Positions 55,161 to 63,032 of a stretch of DNA of 64,000 bases are shown in pieces. A model generated the notes under the pieces. That model made no database searches. It worked only from the letters and a program-made list of their open reading frames with translations, and was not told the origin of the DNA. The position numbers were made by a program, and so were the translations under genes. The DNA is from Oxydemutator sp963693105 (GTDB lineage: Bacteria > Pseudomonadota > Gammaproteobacteria > Poriferisulfidales > Oxydemutatoraceae). The stretch is taken from NCBI GenBank assembly GCA_963693105.1, contig OY843752.1:744001-808000 (forward strand), read 5' to 3'. Each line of letters begins with the position of its first letter. Position 1 is the first letter of the stretch.

Positions 55161-56383
55161 TGGGCGAAGCGGTTGCCGGGCGGCAGGCTTTCTCCATCGG
55201 CCGGCTGTTCTGGTTTTTTCTGAGAATCGGTTGCACCGCCTTCGGCGGTTTTATGAGCCTGATCTCGATCATCCAGATCGAGTTGACCGAGAAGCGTCGC
55301 GCGATGGAGCAAAAGGACATGCTCAACGGCATCGCCCTGGCTTCGATTCTGCCGGGCCCAATCGCGGTCAACGTCACCGCGTACGCCGGATTCCGCCTCT
55401 ACGGAGTGGCCGGCGCCGCCACCAGTATGCTGGCGGTGATTCTGCCTTCGTTCGTATTGATGATTGTGGCGGCCGAGATTTACCTGCGATGGGGGGAGCT
55501 TCCGGCGATTCGGGCCGTGTTCAACGGTATCATCCCCGCGATTGTCGCGGTCATTCTGCAGGCGGGATGGAACATCGGCCGCAAAACCGTGACCGGCGTC
55601 AAGCCGTTTGTATTGGCGGTGCTGGCGGCGCTGGCGATTGTTCTGGTCAAGGGCTTTTACGTGACGCTCGCGGTGATTTTTGTCGCCGGCGCGCTGGGAC
55701 CGCTGCTGTTTCGCGGTAACGCCGCCACCGCGGTCGCCGATGAGAGCGCTTCCGCGGCGCCGGTTGTGTCATCCGCACTGCAATGGCTGTTCGCTTTTCT
55801 GCTGGCGGTGGTGCTTTTGCTTTTTCTTCTGCCGACGCCCGATTGGATTCGCTCTGTTCCCGTCGCGCATCTGTTCACGACTTTCTCCGGCATGAGCTTG
55901 ACGCTGTTCGGGGGCGGCTATGTTTTCATCCCGATGATTCAGAAGATCGTGGTCGAAGGCTATCACTGGATTACCGCGGAGCAGTTCAACGCCGCGATTG
56001 CACTGGGTCAGATTACGCCGGGCCCGATTCTGATCAGCGCCACTTTTATCGGCTACAAGGTGGCTGGCATCGGCGGCGCGGTCATTGCAACCGCCGGAAT
56101 TTTCCTGCCACCGGCAATGCTCATGGTGCTCGCCGCCCACTGGCTCGGCCACCTGCAGAAATCCGCTTTGCTTCAGCGCGTGCTGCACGGCATACGCATC
56201 GCTGTTTGCGGCATGATTTTCGCCGCCGCCGTTCTGATTGCAGGAACCGCGAGCAGGGAGTGGGGTGTGCTCGCAATTTTTGTGCTGGCACTGGCGGCGC
56301 TCCTGTATTACAGGATTACACCGGTGCTGGTGATTCCGGTGGCCGGCGTGCTGGGTTTGTCGCTGTACGCGGCAGGAATGTAG
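55160..56383 (+). CDS. Chromate transporter family protein (ChrA-like)
   Basis: The 407-residue membrane protein has the duplicated CHR domain: FWFFLRIGCTAFGGFMSLI with LASILPGPIAVNVTAYAGFRLYG in the first half, and FTTFSGMSLTLFGGGYVFIPMI with ALGQITPGPILISATFIGYKVAG in the second (the repeated FGG and PGP motifs are diagnostic). The family exports chromate in some bacteria, but many members have no known substrate. The ATG overlaps the sulfotransferase stop (TGATG), placing it last in the operon. Since chromate and sulfate are analogues, a sulfate-related role beside a sulfotransferase is conceivable. Its 3' end is 6 bases from the convergent STAS gene. Confidence 0.9.
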   Translation: MGEAVAGRQAFSIGRLFWFFLRIGCTAFGGFMSLISIIQIELTEKRRAMEQKDMLNGIALASILPGPIAVNVTAYAGFRLYGVAGAATSMLAVILPSFVLMIVAAEIYLRWGELPAIRAVFNGIIPAIVAVILQAGWNIGRKTVTGVKPFVLAVLAALAIVLVKGFYVTLAVIFVAGALGPLLFRGNAATAVADESASAAPVVSSALQWLFAFLLAVVLLLFLLPTPDWIRSVPVAHLFTTFSGMSLTLFGGGYVFIPMIQKIVVEGYHWITAEQFNAAIALGQITPGPILISATFIGYKVAGIGGAVIATAGIFLPPAMLMVLAAHWLGHLQKSALLQRVLHGIRIAVCGMIFAAAVLIAGTASREWGVLAIFVLALAALLYYRITPVLVIPVAGVLGLSLYAAGM

Positions 56384-56389
56384 GATCGG

Positions 56390-56731
56390 TCAGCTGTTCA
56401 GAAAATCGGCTTCATCCCGTGAAGGATAAACCTTGATAATCTGGTTGAAACCGGAGACTTCGAAAATCTCCTCGACCAGTTGATTCATTTTGCACAGGCC
56501 GAATGCGCGCTGATCTTTCTGCAGAGTCTTGGCTATAATCAGGAACACGCGCAAACCGGCGCTGCTGATGAATTCAATGTCCGAGAGATCAATCAGTATG
56601 CTACTATCTTTCTCTTGCTCGATGATCTCGGTGACCAGGCGCTGAAAGACAGGCGCATTTTCATGTTCTATCTTTCCTTGCGGGGAAAGAACCCATGCGT
56701 TTTTTACTTTTTCTTTCTCTATTTCCATCAT
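56390..56731 (-). CDS. RsbV/SpoIIAA-like STAS anti-sigma factor antagonist
   Basis: The 113-residue product is a single STAS domain: VLSPQGKIEHENAPVFQRLV opens the fold, and LIDLSDIEFISSAGLRVFL contains the serine pair where an RsbW-type kinase would phosphorylate (ISSAG). In partner switching, the unphosphorylated form captures the kinase and frees its target; an RsbU-type phosphatase restores it. Both expected partners lie at 39169-40763, on the other side of the export operon. Two adjacent ATGs (56731, 56728) can start it; neither has a good ribosome-binding site. The frame continues upstream but loses domain character. Confidence 0.88.
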   Translation of the reverse strand: MMEIEKEKVKNAWVLSPQGKIEHENAPVFQRLVTEIIEQEKDSSILIDLSDIEFISSAGLRVFLIIAKTLQKDQRAFGLCKMNQLVEEIFEVSGFNQIIKVYPSRDEADFLNS

Positions 56732-56817
56732 TGAGAGTTTGGTTGAGCCCGGAATCGGGAAAACTTCAGATACAAGATTATACCACTGGCCGCCGTTTGT
56801 CACACTGCGAGGGGCAT

Positions 56818-57684
56818 TTATCCATCCTGTAGACAGGCCAGTTCACAGCCCATTTTCACCCTTGTTTCAGAGGGATAGAGAGGATTCCATGTCCAATCGC
56901 GGTTTTCGGTCAGCACGATGACCGATGAACCCAGGTGGAAGCAGCCCATTTCATCGCCGCGCGCAAGGACGGTTTCTTCTCCCGGCCTTTCGTATTGAAA
57001 GAAGGTCGCGGCCCGCGACCGCGGCGTAACCAGTCCGTGCCAACTCGTCTCAATGGCCGCGACGTTGACGGCGCCAACCATGACAACCGCGATTTTCCCG
57101 AGCTCGGTGTTAAAGATGCAGACGACGCGTTCGTTTCTGGCGTACAACCGCGGCACGGTTCTGGCCGCGTACGGCGCCACGCTGAACAGGCGTCCCGGAA
57201 TATGAATCATCGTCTCGAGTGTTCCGGTGAGCGGCATGTGCACGCGGTGGTAGTCCGAGGGAGACAGGTAGATGGTGCAGAATTTGCCGCTGTCGAAGTC
57301 CGCCGCGGCGCGGTCGCCGAGCAGTTCCGCCGTGCTGTAAACGCGCCCCTTGGCCTGCACCAGTTGTCCCGCCTCGAAATCGCCGGCCTGCAGCAGGGTG
57401 CCGTCGCAAGGGGAGGCAAGCGTGCGCGGGTCGCTGCAAAACTCGCGCGCCTGCGGCGTCAGACGGCGCGTGAAGAACGCGTCGAAACTGGCGTAGGCCT
57501 CCGGATCCGGCTGCGCGGCTTCGCTCATGTCCACGTCAAAGCGGCGGATGAAGAGACGAACCAGCGGATCTTTCAAGCGGGTTTCGATTCGTGCCAGAAA
57601 GAAAACAAGTCTTGACACCCAGTGGTGGGGGAAGCCATGGAATAGCCATGCCTTGTATTGTTCCCAACGGGTTGCTTCGTCCAT
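56818..57684 (-). CDS. psd: Phosphatidylserine decarboxylase proenzyme
   Basis: Makes phosphatidylethanolamine at the inner membrane. The 288-residue proenzyme self-cleaves to form a pyruvoyl group. The cleavage site reads LGSSVIVL (about residue 250), so the reactive Gly-Ser is kept although the usual LGST is LGSS. Other family marks are FDAFFTRRL, SPCDGTLLQ, IYLSPSDYHRVHMPLTG (catalytic-region His) and FNTELGKIAVVMVGAVNV. ATG 57684 gives the standard length; upstream frame extension is discarded. It lies divergent to aroC, the starts 79 bases apart, so both promoters must share that short gap. Confidence 0.93.
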   Translation of the reverse strand: MDEATRWEQYKAWLFHGFPHHWVSRLVFFLARIETRLKDPLVRLFIRRFDVDMSEAAQPDPEAYASFDAFFTRRLTPQAREFCSDPRTLASPCDGTLLQAGDFEAGQLVQAKGRVYSTAELLGDRAAADFDSGKFCTIYLSPSDYHRVHMPLTGTLETMIHIPGRLFSVAPYAARTVPRLYARNERVVCIFNTELGKIAVVMVGAVNVAAIETSWHGLVTPRSRAATFFQYERPGEETVLARGDEMGCFHLGSSVIVLTENRDWTWNPLYPSETRVKMGCELACLQDG

Positions 57685-57763
57685 TTGGCCGGTTTTGATT
57701 GTTTTTGCGGCGTGACCGCGAGATGCTACTTTACCCTGTGTTGTTCCTTGATACAATCGCATC

Positions 57764-58834
57764 ATGTCCGGCAATACGACAGGCAGATTGTTCAGCGTCA
57801 CCAGTTTCGGGGAAAGCCACGGCCCGGCAATCGGCTGCATCGTCGATGGCTGCCCGCCGGGGCTGGCACTCGGCGAGGACAACCTGCAGATTGAACTCGA
57901 ACGCAGGCGCCCGGGGCGCAGCCGCCACACCACCCAGCGGCGCGAGCCGGATCGCGTCAGCATCCTGTCCGGCGTTTTCGAAGGCGTGACGACGGGCGCG
58001 CCGATTGGCCTTTTGATCGAGAACGTGGACCACAGGCCGAAAGATTACTCGGAGATCAAGAACAAATTTCGTCCGGGACACGCCGATTACACGTATTTCA
58101 GGAAGTACGGAATACGGGATTACCGCGGCGGCGGACGTGCTTCCGCCCGGGAGACGGCGATGCGCGTGGCGGCGGGCGCGATTGCGAAAAAATACCTGCG
58201 CGAACATTGTGGAATCAGGATACGCGCCCACCTCGCGCAACTGGGACTGATTGATCTGGATGCCGTTGATCTCGACGCCGTCGAGGACAATGCGTTTTTC
58301 TGTCCTGATCCGAAGCGTGTCGGCGAGCTGGAGGAGTACATGGACCGTCTGCGCCGCGAGGGGGATTCCATCGGCGCGCGGCTGCACCTGACGGCGACCA
58401 ACGTGCCGCCGGGGCTGGGCGAGCCGGTGTTTGACCGTCTCGACGCCGACATTGCGCATGCAATGATGAGCATCAACGCGGTCAAGGCGGTCGGCATCGG
58501 CGCCGGCTTCGATTGCGTTGAGCAGACCGGCTCGGAACATCGCGACGAGATAACCGCGGAGGGTTTTCTCAGCAACAATGCGGGCGGCGTGCTCGGCGGC
58601 ATTTCCAGCGGCCAGAACGTCGAGGTGGACGTTGCTTTCAAGCCGACCTCAAGCATCCGGATTCCGGGCCGGACGCTGGATGTCGAGGGCCGCGAATGCG
58701 AAATTGTGACCACCGGACGCCACGACCCCTGCGTCGGACTCCGCGCGGTGCCCATTGTCGAGGCCATGCTTGCGATTGTTCTGATGGATCACTGGCTGAG
58801 GCACAAGGCGCAAAACGCCACTGTTGCCGGCTGA
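57764..58834 (+). CDS. aroC: Chorismate synthase
   Basis: The last step of the shikimate pathway, removing phosphate from EPSP to give chorismate with reduced FMN as cofactor. The 356-residue length and signatures are standard: GESHGPAIGCIVDGCPPG near the N-terminus, RRPGRSRHTTQRREPD, DYRGGGRASARETAMRVAAG and GGISSGQNVEV, with the closing RHDPCVGLRAVPIVEAM. It starts at ATG 57764, divergent from psd, and is followed 24 bases later by an MFS transporter gene on the same strand. Confidence 0.97.
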   Translation: MSGNTTGRLFSVTSFGESHGPAIGCIVDGCPPGLALGEDNLQIELERRRPGRSRHTTQRREPDRVSILSGVFEGVTTGAPIGLLIENVDHRPKDYSEIKNKFRPGHADYTYFRKYGIRDYRGGGRASARETAMRVAAGAIAKKYLREHCGIRIRAHLAQLGLIDLDAVDLDAVEDNAFFCPDPKRVGELEEYMDRLRREGDSIGARLHLTATNVPPGLGEPVFDRLDADIAHAMMSINAVKAVGIGAGFDCVEQTGSEHRDEITAEGFLSNNAGGVLGGISSGQNVEVDVAFKPTSSIRIPGRTLDVEGRECEIVTTGRHDPCVGLRAVPIVEAMLAIVLMDHWLRHKAQNATVAG

Positions 58835-58858
58835 CGATGCGCACCCTCGTTTGAAACG

Positions 58859-60013
58859 GTGCGCAGCCGTTTCGTCAGAATTTCCGCTTTTTACTTCTGC
58901 TATTTCGCGGTTCTTGGCGCCTATCTGCCGTACTGGCCGCTGTACCTGAAAGACCTGGGCTTTGTGCCGCACCAGATTGGCGAGTTGATGGCGGTCGTGC
59001 TGTTGACCAAGATCATGGCGCCGTACATCTGGGCCTGGGTCGGCGACCACACGCGCCGCCGGCTGCGGATTATCCGCATCGCCACATTCTTGGCCTTCGC
59101 GTCGTTCGCGCTGTCGTTGTTTGGCAGCGGCTATTATTGGCTCGCGCTGGCGCTGTTTTTGTTCAGTTTTTTCTGGAACGCATCGCTGCCTCAGCTCGAG
59201 GTGGTCACGATAGACAGTCTGAAATACCGGTCGCATCATTACAGCCGCATCCGGCTGTGGGGCTCCATCGGCTTCATCGTATTGTCGGTCGCCGCGGCGC
59301 CGTTGATTGCGGTCTGGGGCAGCCGCCTGGTGCCGTGGCTGATTTTGCTGGTGCTGGCCGCTTTGTGGCTGGCCAGCATGAGTCTTTCCGACAGCCGTGT
59401 GCGGGCCGCGCCGCCGGGCATGGCCGGTTTGTGGCAGGCCCTCGACCGGCGCATTGTCGCGTTGCTTGCCGTTTGCTTTCTGATGCAGCTGACGCACGGC
59501 CCCTACTACGCGTTCTTCACGATTTTCATGGAGGAGCACGGTTACAGCCGCGGCCTGATCGGGCAGTTCTGGGCGGTCGGCGTCGTTGCCGAGGTGTTTG
59601 TGCTGTGGTTCGTCGGGCGCCTGCTGCCGGGTGCCGGCGCGGTATGGCTGTTGCTGCTGGCCATTGTGGCGACGTCGCTGCGCTGGCTGTTGCTGGCGAG
59701 TTTTCCGGAGCACATCGGCGTCGTGCTGTTTTCGCAAAGCCTGCATGCAATTACTTTCGGGATTTATCATGCAGCGATGATTTATCTCGTCTCGCACCTT
59801 TTCCCGGCCGGCCTTGAGGGGCGCGGGCAGGCGCTGTACGCCTCTCTGAGCTTCGGCGTCGGCGGCGGGCTGGGCACCTGGCTGGCGGGCGTTTTGTGGG
59901 AGCCGCTGTCCGGCAGCGGGCTTTTTCTGTTGTCAGCGGCGGTTGCCCTGGCGCCGGTCTTGTTGTTGCCGCTGTTGTTCGGCGGGACACGGCAGCCACT
60001 GCGCGCGCCATAA
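58859..60013 (+). CDS. MFS transporter, HcaT-like
   Basis: A 384-residue membrane protein with about 12 hydrophobic segments. FYFCYFAVLGAYLPYWPLYLKDLGF at the start (core GAYLPYWPLYL) and MAPYIWAWVGDHTRRR resemble the PPP/HcaT branch of the major facilitator superfamily, which includes nucleoside-like and phenylpropionate permeases. SRIRLWGSIGFIV is the next conserved block. It begins with GTG 58859, 24 bases after aroC. Its last 81 bases overlap the convergent aat gene. Substrate unknown; annotation as a phenylpropionate permease would be over-specific. Confidence 0.85.
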   Translation: MRSRFVRISAFYFCYFAVLGAYLPYWPLYLKDLGFVPHQIGELMAVVLLTKIMAPYIWAWVGDHTRRRLRIIRIATFLAFASFALSLFGSGYYWLALALFLFSFFWNASLPQLEVVTIDSLKYRSHHYSRIRLWGSIGFIVLSVAAAPLIAVWGSRLVPWLILLVLAALWLASMSLSDSRVRAAPPGMAGLWQALDRRIVALLAVCFLMQLTHGPYYAFFTIFMEEHGYSRGLIGQFWAVGVVAEVFVLWFVGRLLPGAGAVWLLLLAIVATSLRWLLLASFPEHIGVVLFSQSLHAITFGIYHAAMIYLVSHLFPAGLEGRGQALYASLSFGVGGGLGTWLAGVLWEPLSGSGLFLLSAAVALAPVLLLPLLFGGTRQPLRAP

Positions 60014-60682
60014 GTCCGGCCCCGGCGGCTGCCGGCACAGACGCGCATTTTGTTCGAGAAATTGCGCGCGCGGCATCGGCTTTGCGCCGAGGCGGCGCAA
60101 ATGGCCGGATTCCACCTGGCAGTCCAGCAGCGCGAGTCCGTGCCGGCGCATGTGGGCGCACAGATGGAACAGGGCCGCCTTGGAAGCGTCGCTGCGTTTC
60201 GAGAACATGGATTCGCCGAACACCATGCGTCCGATTCGCACGCCGTAGAGGCCGCCGGCGAGCGCGCCGCCGTCATCGTAGGCCTCGACGGAGAAAGCAA
60301 AGCCGGCCTTGTGCAGTGCGATGTACGCGTTTTTCATCGTTTCGGTAATCCAGGTTCCGGGAGAATTTTTGCGTGGTTCGGTGCAGGCGCCGATGACTTC
60401 CCCAAACGCCCGGTTCAGGCCGATGCGCGGAAACTTCGAGCGCAGCGACTTGCTCAGACTGCGGCTGACGCGCAACTCGCCGGGCTCCAGCACCAGGCGC
60501 GGGTCGGGCGACCACCACAACAGGGGCTGGTCCTCGCTGTACCACGGGAAGATTCCGCGCCGGTACGCGCTGACCAGTGTCTCCGGTTCGAGGTTGCCGC
60601 CGAGTGCGAGCAGTCCGTCGGGACGCGCCGAGGACGGCTCGGGGAAGACCGGCCTGTCATCGTGCAGCACAAAGACAGGCAT
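59933..60682 (-). CDS. aat: Leucyl/phenylalanyl-tRNA-protein transferase
   Basis: Attaches Leu or Phe to proteins with N-terminal Arg or Lys, marking them for ClpAP in the N-degron pathway. The 249-residue product has PDGLLALGGNLEPETLVSAYRRGIFPWYS (key GLLALGGNL and GIFPWY), LLWWSPDPRLVL, GTWITETMKNAYIALH and GGLYGVRIGRMVFGESMFS (GESMFS), all diagnostic. It is about 15 residues longer than the E. coli protein at the C-terminus, and this extra part covers the overlap with the MFS gene. Its start overlaps the end of the upstream acyltransferase gene by 26 bases. The aat-trxB-ftsK neighbourhood resembles enteric genomes. Confidence 0.94.
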   Translation of the reverse strand: MPVFVLHDDRPVFPEPSSARPDGLLALGGNLEPETLVSAYRRGIFPWYSEDQPLLWWSPDPRLVLEPGELRVSRSLSKSLRSKFPRIGLNRAFGEVIGACTEPRKNSPGTWITETMKNAYIALHKAGFAFSVEAYDDGGALAGGLYGVRIGRMVFGESMFSKRSDASKAALFHLCAHMRRHGLALLDCQVESGHLRRLGAKPMPRAQFLEQNARLCRQPPGPDLWRAQWLPCPAEQQRQQQDRRQGNRR

Positions 60683-61898
60683 CGCGCACCGCGCGTTGCG
60701 CCGCCGGCATGGTTTCTTCCCGGTAGGGCGACGATTGGTAAAGCGCCGCGATTTGCGCGGCTTTGAGCGCTTGTTCCTGGCGGCAGAAGCGGTCGGCGGC
60801 GTGCATGAAACCGGGGTGTTTGAGCCAGTGCGCCGACCACGTCGGCATCGGCAGAAAGCCGCGCCAGATTTTGTTCTCTCCCTGTGCGCCCGGCTCGAAC
60901 ACGCGCAGTTTGTGCTCGATGCAATAGTGGATGCCGGTGTAATAGCAGGCCTCGAAGTGCAGGCATTCGTGGTGGCCGGAGCAGCCCCAGTAGCGTCCGT
61001 ACAACTTGTCGCCGTCGCGCAGATTGATCGCGCAGGCCAGCTCTTCGCCGTGCCGGGTGGCGATGACGACGACGATGTTGTCGGACAGCGCCCGGCCGAT
61101 CTCGATGAAAAAGCCGGGCGACAGCGTCGCGTGACCCGATTTGCGGTCGAAGGTGCTTTGATAGAAGGCGTGGATTCTCCGCCACAGCGCTTCGCTGATT
61201 TCGCCGCCGTGCAGCACCCGGCAGCGGATGTCCTGCTCGCGCACGAGGCGCCGTTCGCGCGCGATGGCCTTGCGTCTTTTCGATGTCAGCGCCGACAGAA
61301 AGTCGTCGAAATCGCGGTAGCCGTTGTTGTGCCAGTGATACTGGCAGTCGAGGCGCAGCGCCATGCCGAGGTCCTCGAAGCGGGTCTTGTCGGCCTCGGG
61401 CAGAAACAGCCAGTGGACGCCGGAGAAATCGGCGTGTCCGGCGACGGCGAGGGCGGCGTTTATCAAGCCGTTTTTCAGGTGGCCCGATTGTGGATGATGC
61501 GGTGCGTGGAGCAGGCGCGAGGCGGTCACCGGCGTGTAGGGCGCGGCGACGACCAGTTTCGGGTAGTAGCGCATTTTCTGTGCCGCGTAGGCCTGCTCCC
61601 AGGACCAGTCGAAGACAAATTCGCCGTAGCCGTTGGTCTTGGCGTACATCGGCATGGCCGCGCACAGCGTGCCGCCGCCGTCGCGCGCCAGTACGTGGCG
61701 CGGGTGCCAACCGAACTTCGGGCTGGCGCAATCATGGGTTTCGAGGGCGCCCAGAAATTCGTGTTTCAGGAATACGTGGGCGTCACGGTTGAGGGCGTTC
61801 CATTCGGATTTTCCGGCGGCGCCCAGGTGGTCGGTGATTTCGAACGCGAGCCCGGTGTCGGACGATGGTTGGCGCGCTCGCTGCGAATCAGCCGCCAT
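60657..61898 (-). CDS. GNAT-like N-acyltransferase (FemAB/COG3146-type)
   Basis: A 413-residue protein of a conserved proteobacterial family related in fold to FemAB/GNAT acyltransferases. Visible landmarks include WNALNRDAHVFLKHEFLGALE (short form FLKHEFLGALE), WHPRHVL, GYGEFVFDWSWEQAY, KLVVAAPYTPVTASRLL (core PYTPVTASRLL), FHLLFLPE-like HWLFLPEAD, QYHWHNNGYRDFDDFLSALTSKRRKAI (core HNNGYRDFDDFL) and LHFEACYYTGIHYCIEH. Substrate is not established. It lies between trxB (11-base overlap) and aat (26-base overlap), a compact minus-strand operon. Confidence 0.85.
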   Translation of the reverse strand: MAADSQRARQPSSDTGLAFEITDHLGAAGKSEWNALNRDAHVFLKHEFLGALETHDCASPKFGWHPRHVLARDGGGTLCAAMPMYAKTNGYGEFVFDWSWEQAYAAQKMRYYPKLVVAAPYTPVTASRLLHAPHHPQSGHLKNGLINAALAVAGHADFSGVHWLFLPEADKTRFEDLGMALRLDCQYHWHNNGYRDFDDFLSALTSKRRKAIARERRLVREQDIRCRVLHGGEISEALWRRIHAFYQSTFDRKSGHATLSPGFFIEIGRALSDNIVVVIATRHGEELACAINLRDGDKLYGRYWGCSGHHECLHFEACYYTGIHYCIEHKLRVFEPGAQGENKIWRGFLPMPTWSAHWLKHPGFMHAADRFCRQEQALKAAQIAALYQSSPYREETMPAAQRAVRDACLCAAR

Positions 61899-62856
61899 TC
61901 GCCGCGAGACGGTCGAGATAGCGTTCGGCGTCGAGCGCCGCCATGCAGCCGGTGCCGGCGGAAGTGACGGCCTGGCGGTACACCGGGTCCATCACGTCGC
62001 CCGCCGCAAAGACGCCCTCGACGCTGGTCGCGGTGAGGTTGTCGGTGGCGCCGGTGCCGGTTTTGATGTAGCCGTGTTCCATCTCGATCTGTCCTTTGAA
62101 CAGGTCGGTGTTGGGGCGGTGGCCGATGGCGACGAACACGCCCTGCACATCGAGTCGTTTCTCCGACTGGTCGAGTTTGTTGCGTATCGCGATGCCGGTG
62201 ACGCCGTCGTTGTCGCCGAGCACTTCGGTCATCTCGCAGTTCCACTCGATCGAGACGTTTTCGTCCTTCTCTTTTTCGAACAGCCGGGTTTGCAGGATTT
62301 TCTCGGCGCGCAGCGTGTCGCGGCGGTGCACCAGCGTCACCTGCCCGGCAATGTTGGACAGGTACAGCGCCTCCTCGACGGCGGTGCTGCCGCCGCCGAT
62401 GACGGCGACGTCCCGGCCCTTGAAAAAGAAGCCGTCGCAGGTGGCGCAGGCGGAAACGCCGCGCCCCTTGTAGGCTTCCTCCGACTCCAGGCCGAGGTAC
62501 ATCGCCGAGGCGCCGGTTGCGATAATCAGCGCATCGCAGGTGTATTCGCCGAGTTCGCCTTTCAGCCGCAACGGCCGGCTTTTGAGGTCGCTTTCGACAA
62601 TCTGGTCGTTGACGACGCCGGTGCCGAAACGCTCCACGTGCGCCAGCATCTGCTCCATCAGGCCGGGGCCTTGCAGCCCTTCTTCGCCGCCGGGCCAGTT
62701 GTCCACGTCGGTCGTGGTCATCAATTGGCCGCCCTGCTCAAAGCCCGAAATCAGCACAGGCTTCAGGTTGGCGCGCGCCGCGTAAACGCCGGCAGTGTAG
62801 CCGGCGGGCCCTGATCCTACGATAATCAGGCGGCGGTGGGTGGGTGTATCGGTCAT
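61888..62856 (-). CDS. trxB: Thioredoxin reductase
   Basis: An FAD enzyme that uses NADPH to reduce thioredoxin. The 322-residue protein has the FAD-binding GSGPAGYTAGVYAARANL, the redox-active pair CATC in GVSACATCDGFFF, the NADPH-binding VIGGGSTAVEEALYL with the HRRDTLRAEK basic patch, and the C-terminal FAD site GVFAAGDVMDPVYRQAVTSAGTG (core FAAGDV). It starts at ATG 62856 and heads the trxB-acyltransferase-aat operon. A 176-base gap separates it from the divergent precursor peptide gene, where an lrp gene sits in E. coli. Confidence 0.97.
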   Translation of the reverse strand: MTDTPTHRRLIIVGSGPAGYTAGVYAARANLKPVLISGFEQGGQLMTTTDVDNWPGGEEGLQGPGLMEQMLAHVERFGTGVVNDQIVESDLKSRPLRLKGELGEYTCDALIIATGASAMYLGLESEEAYKGRGVSACATCDGFFFKGRDVAVIGGGSTAVEEALYLSNIAGQVTLVHRRDTLRAEKILQTRLFEKEKDENVSIEWNCEMTEVLGDNDGVTGIAIRNKLDQSEKRLDVQGVFVAIGHRPNTDLFKGQIEMEHGYIKTGTGATDNLTATSVEGVFAAGDVMDPVYRQAVTSAGTGCMAALDAERYLDRLAANGG

Positions 62857-62947
62857 GGCGGTGTCTGCTGAGAAAGCTTGTTTGCGGGATTATACCGGAT
62901 GGCGCCGCACCGTCATTTCAGCCGCCGGATTGGCCGTTCAGAAACCC

Positions 62948-62993
62948 TTGTCATAATTGCGTTGGGGAGTATAACCAAATATAGTAGTTATAC
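62948..62993 (+). promoter_or_regulatory. Promoter and candidate operator of the precursor peptide gene
   Basis: TTGTCA (62948-62953; 5 of 6) and TATAAC (62970-62975; 5 of 6) are 16 bases apart, ending 57 bases before the ATG. A perfect 7-base inverted repeat, GTATAAC (62969-62975) and GTTATAC (62987-62993), spaced by 11 bases, covers the -10 and the expected transcription start. Centre-to-centre distance (18 bases) fits a dimeric regulator. A second possible -10, TATAGT (62980-62985), lies inside the repeat. Confidence 0.6.
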
Positions 62994-63032
62994 CAATGCA
63001 ATAGCTTTATGCTGTAAAAGCAGGGAGGAATC

